DNA of 64,000 nucleotides from positions 40,288,869-40,352,868 of the forward strand of contig NC_061514.1 in assembly GCF_022539505.1 (NCBI RefSeq). Direction: 5' to 3'. Shown here piece after piece: positions 24,209 through 34,697 of this stretch (position 1 is its first letter; every line of letters starts with the position of its first letter). The notes under the pieces are model-generated. The model had not been told where the DNA came from and made no database searches. It saw nothing but the letters and a program-made list of their open reading frames with translations. The translations under genes and the position numbers were made by a program. The stretch is from Lolium rigidum. Its lineage: Eukaryota; Streptophyta; Magnoliopsida; Poales; Poaceae.

Positions 24209-24919
24209 GTCTCCAACGGCCCGATGTAAATGGACGCGCTGCGACTATTTGCGATCTGATGGTCGAAATATGCGTCTGTACTCGATGCGTTTTCTCAACG
24301 GCGCTCTAGTACTAGCGAGACGGCATCGTTTCAGTAGTCTACGCCACGCTAATGGAGATGCCTCGCTGAGCGGCCGTTGCCTACCTCTGCCAATGAAATT
24401 AAAACCATTGCAAAGCGTGCCGCCCCCTTCGGCTGCCTCCGACGTATAAACAAGGGCGCGCGCTGGGCTGCCTCATCCCCTCCTCACAACCATAGCCTCC
24501 ATCCAACCTCCACCATAGCGCCGCCCCCACCTCCTCTCTCACAACCCCCGAGAGGGAATCCATGGCGCGTCCAGGTGGCCGGCAAGGCGGTCGAGGCTAG
24601 GGCGCGGCTGCCACCGCCATGTTGGAGAAGCAACACTCCCACGCTCGCCGTCGGCTGTACCGTCATTGTCTTTGCAGGAGGCGAGGTGCTTCGAGTTCCT
24701 CTTCCGCATCGACGAGGCCCCCTCTTCATCAAGAGGATCTCGGGCAAGTTCACCGAGTTTGTCGACATAGTCGAGCCAGCCGAGTTGCAGCTGCGGGAGG
24801 CTAGTTGCGGCTTTTGCCGGTGACCTATCGAGGTCTTATTCAACGGGAATGGCAAGATGTACCTGCACACCGGGTGGGAGAAGTTCGCCCGCGCCCATAA
24901 CCTCGAGGCCGGCTGCCTG
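24209..24919 (+). pseudogene. B3-domain protein pseudogene with TATA box, cut by an LTR
   Basis: A TATAAA box (24445-24450) and a GC-rich leader precede an ATG at 24562 that meets a stop after 12 codons. Downstream, frames broken by at least one shift encode LFIKRISGKFTEFVDIVEP and, after a further stop, EVLFNGNGKMYLHTGWEKFA with RAHNLEAGC. The last block has the GK-YL-GW-FA-H-L-GD pattern of a plant B3 DNA-binding domain C-terminus. The domain is cut at 24919 by an LTR. A gcgtctccaacgg motif at 24211 resembles termini of Harbinger-type elements, so the copy may be transposon-borne. It is not a functional transcription factor. Confidence 0.55.
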
Positions 24920-25640
24920 CTGATACATCTCAAATGTATCTACTTTTCCAAGCACTTTGCTCTTTGATTTGCTCTGAAATCTCACCATATTTGGATAAAA
25001 ACTGCTGAATCTGACGTTGTTTTTAGCAAAAGTATTTTCTCTGTCTTTTTTCACAGGAATTAAATTTTAGGAAAAATACCACGGAAGTTTTTCACCAAAA
25101 TTGGAGGCCTGGAGTTTTGGATGACGAAAGTGGGGCCATGAGGCTAAAACGGAGCCAGTGGCACGCCCCCAACATAGGGTGCGCCACATAGGCCCGTTTG
25201 GCCCTCGTGCATCATCTGGCCTCCCCCTTTCGCACACCTCCTTATATACCCCGAAGACCTACGCCCCCAGGGGAAGGGGACGTTTCGTGAAACAGAGCGC
25301 CGCCAGGACCGGAATCTTCGTTTCAGGGGTCTGCTCTTCACCCCGGAGAGAGGGATTTCGAGGGCTTCTTCATCATCACCGCCGCCAACATCATCGCCAA
25401 CACCCATGGGCTCACTCTCCTTCACCATGAGTAAGTAGTCCCCTGTAGGTATAAGAGGTAGATGGGTTTTGGATGAGATTGATCATGTAATCATACATAC
25501 GTATCGAGATTTGAGGTGTCTATCTTGAGGATATTCAAGTATAAGTGTTGATACATATTTGCTATGTTTAATGCTTGTTACTAGGGCCTGAGTGACATGA
25601 TTTCAGTACTGGACCTATATTGCCAATGTACTGGTTTTAT
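24920..25640 (+). repeat. Truncated Athila-type LTR
   Basis: It begins TGATACATCTCAAATGTATC, the style of the E3 LTR start. It shares a layout with that LTR: a GC-rich middle (25150-25430), then ATGCTTGTTACTAGGGCCTG near 25573, compared with atgcttgtcactagggcccg at 14147. The similarity ends at about 25640 with no terminal CA or internal sequence. It is therefore a truncated LTR, not a full element. Confidence 0.65.
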
Positions 25641-26761
25641 TTGAGAAAATATAGTAGTATAATCCGTTTTTCAAGTTTTCAGAAATATATCCGCGTCTTC
25701 GTATATTCCACTCCAATTTTGATATCTTTGGTCATTACTCCCTCATGAGCAACTTGCGCTTTCTTGTTTCGAGAGAAAACGGTTTAGGAAATGAGTGGCA
25801 ATCAATTATGTAGGATCTATATCGAACGGAAAATCACTGGGGAGGAGACAGAGGGGTACGGTCTAGCTTGGTTGAAGAATCGCGGTGGAAACCAATGTGG
25901 GCCCCTCTTTCTCTCATCGCATCTCTTGTATGTTCAATTATTTTGCCTCTTTGCACCCTCTCCTCTTTTCCCCTCATTGTTGCGCATCCGCGCCTACATA
26001 GGAGAGAGATGGAGATCGACCCAAAGACAAGAGAGTGAATCGCCCATCAAACTAGAGCTAGCAACGATCGAGTGATCAGTCACACGAGCGCGACTAAGAT
26101 ACATGTGATGCTCAGTGGTGTTGAAGAGACGACACACACTAAAAAAGCCACTGCCCCCCTCAGCTCCATGTTATGGTTGGCGACCCTAGTTGAAGCATGA
26201 GAATATATGGTGGCCTTGGGCTTATTAGTAGGATAGTAAGGACACCAATGGTAAAACCGCTAGACAATGCAATTCCGGTCAATAAGTCCCTCATTAGCGG
26301 TTCTAGGTGCGGTTGAGTTAATCCAATATCGCCGGAGGGTAAACATTACATCCAGACCAGCCGTCCCGAGGTGATGTGGATGTCGTTAGAATCAACCCTA
26401 GCACATAGTCGAGAGCAACATAACAATGGTCTACACAAACAAACAAAAAATCATGATCTTGACATATGTATATTGGGATCTCGCTTTTGGTAAACTAAAA
26501 AAAAGCATGTTAATGAATTCTGAAAAGTTATTCACATATGTATTAGTCAACCTATGGAAATAAAAAAAATTTATCTTTCGGTACCCCTCTGTTCCCAAAA
26601 AGATGCCGCATGTTTGTCTAAGTTTCGATGTACTTACACTATAAGTATTGTCTAGATACATTGTTATACAACTTGGATTTGTATCTATCTCATTTTCGTA
26701 CACATTGCAAATGGTTAGAAGTTTTTTTTTTTTTTGCATGGACAAGTCTCTACTCCGTATA
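25641..26761. other. Unclassified intergenic DNA
   Basis: No gene is recognised. A MITE-like end, cccctctgttcccaaaaag, occurs at about 26585, and a run of 14 T lies at 26722-26735. The frame at 25791-26075 has no recognisable motif. Confidence 0.4.
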
Positions 26762-26923
26762 TACTCCCTTTGGTTAGATATGTAAGACATTGCAACATTT
26801 TGTTTGGTTCACCCACTTTAGTTTGTATCTAGTCTATTTTGTGTGTAGGTACACTTACTTTGGTTTTTATCTAATCTACTTAAAAATATCTAAAACATTT
26901 TATATTGATGCATGGAGAGAGTA
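26762..26923. mobile_element. Degenerate Stowaway-like MITE
   Basis: The left end tactccctttggttag and the right end catggagagagta resemble diverged Stowaway terminal repeats flanked by TA. At about 160 bp it is the usual size. The terminal repeats have drifted and the call is tentative. Confidence 0.4.
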
Positions 26924-27097
26924 TTTTAAACAAATACAGTTTTCGCTAAATTTAAAAACAGGTTCGATTGTACCCAAGTCTACAAAGCCATTAGGTTGGA
27001 GCAGCAATACACCCACAAAAAGGATGACAAGTCCCAGGTTGACTGATCCTGTGCAATGTATACGGGTGAGCAGTGAGTATGACTGTATGAGTATGAC

Positions 27098-27300
27098 GAG
27101 CTATATGCATGGGACATACACAAACTTGTCCTCGACGTGCAAACTCATCCAAATACTTGCAAAATGGGAGCAGGTGGTACATGAACTTGTTAGTCGGGTG
27201 CAAACAGCCCCAAACAATCCGAATTGCACTGTTTGGAGGGACACGCTGGCAGTGGATGTATTTGCAAAAACCTCCCCGGATTCATCTGAATTAACATAAG
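27098..27300 (+). repeat. Mutator-like terminal inverted repeat, left
   Basis: This is the inverse of 28715-28934. The outer 110 bases match with few differences, including acaaacttgtcctcgacgtg compared with the inverted acgaacttgtcctcgacgtg. Similarity weakens inward. Confidence 0.85.
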
Positions 27301-27424
27301 CCCACGGCCTATTTGTTTTAATCGCGCGACGTCGCCACTGCGTCCATTAGCGGCGTCTTTCTCGGCACGATCACGGGGTGACGGCCGCGCCGCCACCGAT
27401 CCACCAAGAACAGCTCAGCCTTTA

Positions 27425-27790
27425 CCTGAAAGTGCATTTGTTGCTGCTGCAAGAGAAGAAATTCCACAAGCAAGAGCAAGACTTACAACTTCCAGCATAA
27501 GAGGAAGAGCAAATGTTGCAGCATCCAGAAGAGGGGGCAGAGGAAGGAGCACATCTAGGAGCACTTCAAGGAAAAGAGTGGCAGCAGATGTTGCTACAAC
27601 ATCTGGTACAGCAGCTGCAGCACCTAGAGGAAGATCAAGAAGAAGGAACTACAGAACAGGGCCAGGAAGTGCTTACTGGTTGCTGGTTGGTGATGAACAG
27701 CAAGGAAGAAATGTTGTGCCAGATTTGAATGCAGTGCCAGAGGAGGAAGAAATACCCATTTCACAAAATGCACCAGATGGGAATGTCTAG
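27425..27790 (+). pseudogene. C-terminal tail of a MURA-type transposase
   Basis: A frame open from about 27425 to the stop at 27790 encodes a tail rich in G, R and S (RRGGRGRSTSRSTSRKRVAA, then APRGRSRRRNYRTGPGSAYW). It ends in an acidic NAVPEEEEIPISQNAPDGNV. Basic RG-rich tails of this kind end plant Mutator-like transposases after the MULE and SWIM domains. No DDE, MULE or zinc-binding motif remains, so this is the remnant of a gene whose 5' part was deleted up to the left inverted repeat. The assignment rests on composition and context. Confidence 0.55.
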
Positions 27791-28032
27791 AGGAGCTCCA
27801 ACATGTTTTCCTTGTCAAAATGCATGTAATCCTGACAATTCTTGTGAGACAATGTTGCCAGGAATTCTGCTATTTTTTGTCATAATTTTGTGAACACAAA
27901 ATTGTATTGTGCTGCAAATTACTATCTGAACAATTTGGCATTGCAATAAAATGATCAAAAGTGCTCTTGAATTTATTTATTCAAATTCCATAGAACAACA
28001 TGGATTACATAGCTACATTGAGTACATGATTG

Positions 28033-28606
28033 TCAAACAAATCCTCTTGTCATCAGGGCAACAACCACATACACCATCACACACACAACACCTAACACAA
28101 GAATGCTAGCTTCCTTCTTCTCCCTCCACTTCATATCTGCTTTGTGATCCCTCAACAGCTTCTTCTTCTCCAACTTCATCCTCTGCATCTCACATTCCAG
28201 TTCAGCAACAACATTCTCCAGCCTCATATTTTCTGCTGCAACTTTCCTCATCACACAAGAAGAACTGCATAAGCAAAAGCTCTGCTTGTGCCCATCAATA
28301 TGGCCAGCATCCTTCGATTTCTCAACAGCTACCTGAAATGCAGTACAAACACAACAATTTCAGTGTTTGTTGCCTCTAATTTGCAAAAAATTCAGAGGAA
28401 ATTCATTCAAAAACCTTGCTGCAGCATACCTTGCCATCCCAGAGCACCTCTACGGTTGCTCGCCACTCTTCGCCCGCGCCATTGCTCGAGCTTGCTCCGC
28501 CACGCCAGGGGCCTGCCCCAGCTTCTTCCTCCATTCGCCCTCGCCGCTGCTGGAACTGCCTCGCCCGCGCCGTCACCGGTCCGCCGTGCCGCCGTCGCCG
28601 TGTCAC
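28033..28606 (-). CDS. Small two-exon gene of the Mutator-like element: coiled coil plus C-terminal membrane segment
   Basis: Exon 1 is 28606-28430 (59 codons if started at MTRRRRHGG; an inner start MEEEAGAGPW at 28534 is as likely). The intron, 28429-28333, has GTATGC and ATTTCAG ends, and exon 2 is 28332-28033. The frame is continuous across the junction and the product is up to 158 residues. Exon 2 carries a CLCSSSC cluster, a coiled coil (ENMRLENVVAELECEMQRMK) and a hydrophobic C-terminal segment (ASILVLGVVCVMVYVVVALM) that should anchor it in a membrane. It runs opposite to the transposase remnant. Similar coiled-coil plus tail-anchor ends occur in plant GRF-type zinc-finger proteins, but the GRF motif is not evident. 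The function is unknown. Confidence 0.6.
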
Positions 28607-28714
28607 CGGTCCGCCGTGCCGCAGTCGAGGAAGAAAACGATTTGGGAAATAGGGTTCGGCAGGAATATTCTTCGTATATTCCCTTCCCGCCCGGCCGTGA
28701 AAAATAGGGGCAGT

Positions 28715-28934
28715 TTTATTAAATCAAGAAAATCCAGGGGGCGATTCACAAAAAAGCCTAACTCACGCCACTGTCCATTCGCCAGCGTGTCAAGCCAAAT
28801 GGCAAGTTCTGATTGGTTCTGGGTGTTTTTGAACCCGACTTACAAGTTCGTGTACCACCTGCCCCCATTTTGCAAGTATTTGGGTGTGTTTGCACGTCGA
28901 GGACAAGTTCGTGTATGTCCCATGCATATAGCTC
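28715..28934 (-). repeat. Mutator-like terminal inverted repeat, right
   Basis: This is the inverse of 27098-27300. It ends gtcccatgcatatagctc at 28934, followed by the gagtatgac duplication. Confidence 0.85.
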
Positions 28935-28943
28935 GAGTATGAC

Positions 28944-30430
28944 TGACCGTGACCATCACTCGCACTCAGGTACGTTTATGTGGTACGTGAGGGTGAGGCG
29001 CCGCCGCCCCTGTTGGTGGTCACACCGGCTCTGGTGGGTAGCAAAGTAAACATGAAAGAATGATGGGATGCAGCCGCGCAGGGCCGCCTAGTTGCCGAGG
29101 TGTTCGGCTCCCTTCGCTTTAAAAAGTGCCTTTATGACGAGGTGATGTAAGGCAGAAGGTCCCCAGTGTGGTCTCATGTGTCAGCGTGTGTCCAGCGGGA
29201 AGTGGGCCAGCTCAAGTTTCCTTCACTCCTGTCAACCCTAACGAGCCTCCCTCCCAGGTCGCTTGCGCGGGCGGCTCCGGAGGGCTCCCCCAACCTTAAA
29301 CAAAAGCCCTAGATCCCGAGCCCCCCTCCCGGCCGCTGCCGGCGCCGGCGGTGGTGGCGGCGCCCGGCCGCCAAAGGCGGAGGGCAGGGATAGCGGGCTC
29401 CTCTCGTCTCCTTTCCGCGCGGGGAGTAGGTGACGCTGGAGGTCGCGAGGTTTGCGGCGGCGGCCGCGGCGGTTCGGTGCGGCGGAGCTAGCAGGATCGT
29501 GCTGCGGCGAGGTGGCTGGGGCGACCTGCCGACGACGTGGCAGGGCGGTGGCGCCCTCACGGGTTCCGACCAGGAAGGGCCCTCGTGGGCCCGATCTGGG
29601 CCTGCCTGGGCTTTGGGCCGCGGTCGCGGCTTCAACCGCTTGTGCTGCTCGGCTTGCCCGCGGGACGGCAGGGCAAGGCGCGACTTCTCTCTCGCCGGTC
29701 TTCTTGTTGCCGTGGCCGGAGGTCGCCCAGTGCCTTCGCTGCCTGCCTGCTAGTAAGGGGTTGTGGAAGGTATGGCTGGCAACGTTCTGGGCTGCCGAGG
29801 TGAAGCTGGCGGCGGTCATCTCCCTAGTGTCAAGTGCTAGCCTCTATGGGTGGCATCTCCAGCTGTTGGTGTCCGATTACTTGGGTGGAATTTGGGGTTG
29901 ATGGAATGGCCGGGAGAAATTCCGTGCTTTCGCATCGTCGCCTTCTTGAAGGCGTCGTCTAGGCCTTTCCATCATGGCCCCTCCCGATCAACGGGGGAAA
30001 CCCTAGATCCATCTTATTGGTTCAGATATTGGCGGCGCTACGACGTCTTTCCCTCGTTGGAGGCGCTATCCGGTTTGCTCGTGGAGTCCAAGTTGATAAT
30101 CGGGGTCACGGCTGGTCGCCACTCGGAGCGTGGGCGTCTAGGGCGCTATGTACACTGGCGCCGACATCCCCTTTTGGCGTCGCTGTTCTCAGTTCCGGCC
30201 ATGTCCTGCCGTCCACTTGCTACTTCTCGGCGCTTTGGGTGGGCTGTACGTCGGCGGACGACGGGTGCCTTCCTGGAGCTAGGGTCTGATTGGAGGTGGT
30301 TTGCTTCAGTTGTGACGCGGTCTCGGAGCTCTGTGTCCCAACCATGGCGCCTCTTTGGTTGGTGGTTGGGCTAGGTGTGTGCGCTTGTCGTGTTTCGGGT
30401 GTGGTTCACCGTTTAGTTTTCATGTGTAAG
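28944..30430. other. GC-rich unclassified sequence
   Basis: This is GC-rich with overlapping chance frames on both strands and no recognisable domain. Motifs such as aaccctag and the overall composition resemble the 5' regions of plant genes or LINEs. A promoter-like CTTTAAAAAG occurs near 29116. I cannot identify a gene here. Confidence 0.4.
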
Positions 30431-30734
30431 GGTTTTGGATCCGATTGACCCTCACATGGCAGGACACAGCCACAACCAAACAACCAGCTCAAAATCTTTT
30501 CAGAGCCCAGAAATTACAGCCCAGGCAACCAAACGAAGTGACAACAACGTCTTTTGGGGTGGTCCTATCTATCGCTTTAAGCGATGCCTGGCGACCAAAT
30601 CGCTGAAGGGAGCGTAGCCTGGGCCGGGGCCCATTTAGCTCCGCGCGCTGCCTTCGCTCGCCCTCGCACGCCTTGCGATCCTGGAATCCTGGATGGAATA
30701 AGTTGTTCGCTCCAAGCAACCTTATTAACAAATT
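30431..30734. other. Unclassified sequence
   Basis: No gene, element terminus or clear repeat is seen in this 300-bp stretch. Confidence 0.35.
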
Positions 30735-31080
30735 TTTTATTTCGAAAAAGTTCAGGTTTAAAAAATGTTTAAATTTGAAACTGTTCAAATTTTAAAACAG
30801 TCAGACTTCGAAAAGGTTCAAACTCGAAAAATGTTCAAAATAGAAAATTGTTCAAATTTAGATATTGTTTTAATTTTTTAAAAATATCCAGATTTTAAAA
30901 ATGTTCAAACTCGAAAAATGTTCAAACTAGAAAATTGTTCACATTTGAAAAATGTTCAGATTTTGGAAATTATTCAATTCGAAAATTGTTCAGATCCAAA
31001 AAAAGTTCAATTTTTGGAAATGTTCAAATTTAATATTTGTTCAGATTTTGAAATAGTTTAAAGTCGAAAATATAATAAAA
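30735..31080. repeat. Degenerate AT-rich tandem repeat built on gttcaaattt
   Basis: About 16 diverged units of a 20-25 base motif such as aaaatgttcaaattcgaaaa follow one another. A shorter related patch occurs at 32205-32380. It is noncoding. Confidence 0.7.
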
Positions 31081-31790
31081 CGAAAATGAAAAGAGAAATA
31101 AATAAATAAATAGGAAACAATAAAATCGAACAAAAAAAGGAAACAGGAAACAAAACCAAAGGAGAAAGCCTCCATCGCTGGCTTAATTGTAGTAAACGGG
31201 CCGGCCCAGGTAAACAAACGCACCCGAGGTGTACAAGCAGAAACAACAACGCATGCGCTAATCCGACACCCGGACGGCGGTGAGACGAACGCCATGGCGA
31301 CAAGATCCCGGGGTCCCGACAGTCGGCGCGTCGACCCTGTCCAGCACACGCACAGATCGAGCCTGTACGTTGTCCACCATTGGGGCAAAGATCAGCGCTG
31401 CCGCCCTCACAGACCAAGCTAGCAGACGCTTCAGAACAGATCAGCTCACACGTGCCACGAACAGAAGCGACGACGTGGCGGCTGGGCCCGAACTTGTTGA
31501 ATAAGGAGAAGGCCATAATTTGGAGTTTCGCGTTGAAGATGCAGGGCCGTGGTGTAAGCTCCCAGGAGCTGGCGACCCACGACTTCCCGTCCGCGGAGGG
31601 CCTGTACCTGATCCAAGTCATCAAGAGGTACGGCGGCGGTGGCGCGCCACCGGCGGCATCAAGCTCGCTATCGATATCGGGATCCAGAGGACGTCGTTGT
31701 AATTTTTCTTTGTTTCTGGGTCTTTCTGTAAGAACGAAACTTTAATGTCATTTCCTTTTCCTCCGCAAAAAAAAAAAAAAAAAAAAAAAC
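31081..31790 (+). other. Unclassified sequence ending in a retroposon-like poly(A) tail
   Basis: A plus-strand frame (31380-31745) encodes ELATHDFPSAEGLYLIQVIK, which I do not recognise. The stop is followed within about 20 bases by 23 A at 31767-31789, suggesting the 3' end of a LINE or processed retrocopy. No target-site duplication was found by eye and the 5' limit is unknown. Confidence 0.4.
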
Positions 31791-31971
31791 AGAAAGTAGG
31801 TTGTACATGGCAACAACCCAACCCCAGTCAAGCAGCCGAGCCTTCCCAACTGCTTGCTGTTTCTCGCGGAGAGCAATCTGACCAACTGCGTTGGAACGGA
31901 ACCGCCTGACACACTTCCAGTTACGCGGCGGCACCATCACATAGCACGCATGAGACTTTAGATAGGTTAAA

Positions 31972-32180
31972 AAAGTATTTTTTACCAGGCTACTTGGCGG
32001 CCTATTAAGAGATTACTTGATGCCTAGTTTGCTCTATATTTTACTCTTTTTTCGGTGGTTGATTTTTGTATAGACCCGCGTTGATCCTTGAATTATAAAC
32101 GTTTGAATATTTATTTTATCAATAAAAAGCTGTGTGCATCAACCGATGCAGAGGCCGGGATTCACCCCATTTCGAAAAAA
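31972..32180 (+). mobile_element. 5'-truncated LINE tail
   Basis: It ends with the gatgcagaggccggg motif and a short A-rich tail (32160-32180), as plant LINE 3' ends do; the inverse motif is seen in the LINE at 41563. An imperfect duplication, agataggttaa / agataggtcaa, flanks it at 31960-31970 and 32181-32191. The insert is only about 209 bp and contains no coding sequence. Confidence 0.65.
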
Positions 32181-32191
32181 AGATAGGTCAA

Positions 32192-32677
32192 AGGAGTTTC
32201 TGACGATTTTCAATTTTTCTGTTCAGAATTCTAAAATTTCAAATTTAAAAACATTTGAAAGTTGTCAAAATTTTCAGACTGTTTAGATTTAAAATAAACG
32301 CCATATTTGAAAATAGTTTAACTTTTTACAATTCCAAATTGGAAAATGATCAGATTTTTAAATTGCTTCAATTTAGAAAAATATTCCAAAACCAAAATAC
32401 AAATAGAAAAAAAAAAACAGGCAGAAAACCAACAAACATGTTAAACGCGCTATCCTAGTAAAATAAATGGGCCTTGCCAAGTAGTCAGTGCTCTCATAGA
32501 GCCCCGCTATGTTCGTGTGTATAAGACCTCTTCATGATCATAGATAAATCGGGTTAAGACTATCCATACTAAGGTATCATAGCTAGTATCATGTATTTGA
32601 AGGTTTCAAATAGCTGATGTGTTACTGTATTTAATGGTGATCAGAAAGATCATAGTGTTATCATTAATAGATACCAT
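32192..32677. other. AT-rich unclassified DNA and left part of an old MITE-like repeat
   Basis: Bases 32205-32400 are a degenerate AT-rich repeat. Bases 32550-32677 (catactaaggtatcatagctagtatcatg and onward) resemble the MITE family at 34698 and continue at 34342 beyond the CACTA insertion. Confidence 0.45.
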
Positions 32678-33251
32678 CACTAGTAGGAAAAACCTTGTAG
32701 GTGAAACCTTATTTCTGTGGCACACCAGCTACATATGCGCCACAGAAACAATTTCTGTGGCGCACGGAACATGGTGCGCCACAAAAATAGCTTATTTTTG
32801 TGGTGCACCACAAGCCTATGCGCCACAGAAATAAGGTGGAACCCACACTCGGTCAGCCCTAATAATTGGTTTCACTATTTCTGTGGCGCACATGACCACG
32901 TCCGCCACAAAATGCCTTAATTCACAAACATGAATTCCTTCGAGATGCTCATGTATTATGTCATCTTTTACCACTGAAAATTAACAAACATGAATTTCGA
33001 CTTTTTTTGCAAAATTGTGTAGGAAAATCATCAAAATGGATTCCTGGTTGCATACGAATTCGAAAAAACGCACAATATATCAAAATGTTTCCACGAAAAT
33101 TCTACATCCGAATTCACCCGGGCTTGCCCGGTTGGACAATTTTTAGAATTCCCAAATTCGAAAAGAGTAAAAAGTTACGACAAAATAAAGATTTTTTGCT
33201 GTAAAATAGAAAATTCGAAAAAAAAAATTTGTGGCGCACCAAGTGCCCATG

Positions 33252-33558
33252 GGACCGAGATCAGGTGACATGCCTTAGGCATGTCACGTGTGAACAGTGC
33301 GGTGACATGCACCCCTTTTCTCACCGTCGGATCTAGATTAGATGGTAGGATATCACTGCTACAGGAACCATCTACAGTGCATTTGCTACAGGATATTGGC
33401 ATAGGACATTGCTACAGTTTGTGCGCTACATGACCATCTACAGTCGCGCGCTACAGTGTTTGATCGTGTGTATTCATTTTCAATCCTACGGCCTACGGTG
33501 CATGTCACCGCACTGTTCATGCGTGACATGCCTAAGGCATGTCACCTGACCTCGGTCC
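33252..33558. mobile_element. Mutator-type MITE nested in the CACTA element
   Basis: This 307-bp element has terminal inverted repeats of about 63 bases (ggaccgag facing ctcggtcc) and a perfect 9-bp duplication, gtgcccatg, at 33243-33251 and 33559-33567. Each inverted repeat contains the palindrome gacatgccttaggcatgtc. The centre carries several gctacag repeats. No coding capacity. Confidence 0.92.
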
Positions 33559-33599
33559 GTGCCCATGCGCCACAGAATTAAGCTCCGAAATTTGAAATT

Positions 33600-34030
33600 T
33601 CTGCCGCCCTCCTCCACTTCTCCTCAGTTCTCCTCACTTCTCCTCAGTTCTCCTCACTTCTCCTCCACTTCTCCTCAATGCTCCGCACTTCTCCTCCACT
33701 ATTTCTTGGATGCAAACTTCTCCTCCTCCACTTTTCCTCCTCCTCTCCTCCACCACCACCACCTCCTCCGGCCGACCTCCTTCTCCTCCTACTTCGGCGA
33801 CCACCTCCTCCGACCGGCCGGCCTCCTCCTCCTACTCCGGCCGACCTCCTCCTCCTCCTACTCCGGCGACCACCTCCTCCGACCTCCTCCGGCGACCACC
33901 ACCTTCTCCTCCTCCTCCACCACCACCTCCACCTCCACCTCCTACTCCACCACCACCTCCTCCGGCCGGCCTCCTCCTCCTCCACCCACCCCAACCACCC
34001 ACCCACCCAACCCATCCACCCACCTCCAGC
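33600..34030. repeat. Pyrimidine-rich low-complexity tract (CTCCTC-based)
   Basis: Imperfect repeats of cctcctccnc units, including a block around 33770-33905 with recurring tactccggcgaccacctcc, give almost pure C and T on the plus strand. All the long proline-rich frames here are a consequence of composition, not genes. Confidence 0.85.
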
Positions 34031-34434
34031 GACCTTCCTAGTGAAATTTCAAACAAAAAAATTTAAAAAAATTTGGCGGCCTCTAGATCTGGCCACCATT
34101 TTTTTGAATTTCAAAAAAATTTATGTGGCACACCAACGCCGGGTGCGCCACAGAAATAAGACTTTCGGTTTCTGTGACGCACCACCGCCTGGTGCGCCAC
34201 GGAAATAAGACTTTCTGTGGCGCATGGGCAGGTGCGCCACAGAATTCTTATTTTTGTGGCGAGAATTCTGTGGCGCACCGCCCATGCGCCACAGAATAGC
34301 TTTTTGGTGCGCCATTGATGAGCCTTTTCCTACTAGTGCATATCGTAGCATGAAAAATAGTGCTAAATAGATCTTGTAAATAATTTTGTATTGAGAATAT
34401 ACAAATAAATAAATATAGTTAGTCTATGATACTA

Positions 34435-34603
34435 CTCCTCCTTCGTTCACAATTATCCTATGGTTTGGGTTTAGTATACTTTAATATCATATCTATTTTA
34501 TTTTATAAATCTTGACATTTTCTCAAATGGAAATGGTGAAAGTTCACAAAAATTGATTTTGATCAAAGCCAAAATCGCACGGTAAATAAAAGCGAAGGAA
34601 GTG
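34435..34603. mobile_element. Stowaway-like MITE
   Basis: Terminal inverted repeats ctcctccttcgttc and gcgaaggaagtg are flanked by TA on both sides (34433-34434 and 34604-34605). At about 169 bp it is of typical size. It is inserted in the old MITE-like sequence that flanks the CACTA element. Confidence 0.7.
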
Positions 34604-34697
34604 TATGATATCAAACATTATAGAAATAGTATCGCACACTAACTCATATGCGTCATCCTATTATATAATATACTACTTGCTGTAACAGCTTAAGTTA

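Larger units (their letters stand above)
27098..28934. mobile_element. Mutator-like element (1837 bp) with two convergent gene remnants
   Basis: A perfect 9-bp duplication, gagtatgac, lies at 27089-27097 and 28935-28943, the hallmark of Mutator transposition. Terminal inverted repeats of about 200 bp (27098-27300 and 28715-28934) begin gagctatatgcatgggacat. Inside are the 3' end of a transposase-like gene on the plus strand (27425-27790) and a small two-exon gene on the minus strand (28033-28606), meeting tail to tail as in maize MuDR. The transposase catalytic part is deleted, so the element is non-autonomous. Confidence 0.88.
32678..34338. mobile_element. Non-autonomous CACTA element (1661 bp)
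   Basis: The ends are CACTAGTAGGAAAAA and TTTTCCTACTAGTG, flanked by a 3-bp duplication, cat, at 32675-32677 and 34339-34341, as expected for CACTA transposons. Subterminal arrays of inverted units (tttctgtggcgcac facing gtgcgccacagaaa) occupy 32700-32920 and 34115-34320 and are probable transposase-binding sites. Between them lie a Mutator MITE (33252-33558) and a pyrimidine-rich tract (33600-34030). No transposase is encoded. A related terminus lies at 46030. Confidence 0.9.

Noticed and set aside
24560..24919. Functional B3 transcription factor
   Set aside because: Early stop, frameshift, internal stop and truncation by an LTR.
29238..29901. Frames of up to 193 residues in GC-rich DNA
   Set aside because: Opposing and overlapping frames with no motif. 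High GC lowers stop frequency, so no gene call is justified.
33559..34208. Proline- and serine-rich frames of 100-176 residues
   Set aside because: They derive from the CTCCTC low-complexity tract and appear in every phase on both strands.
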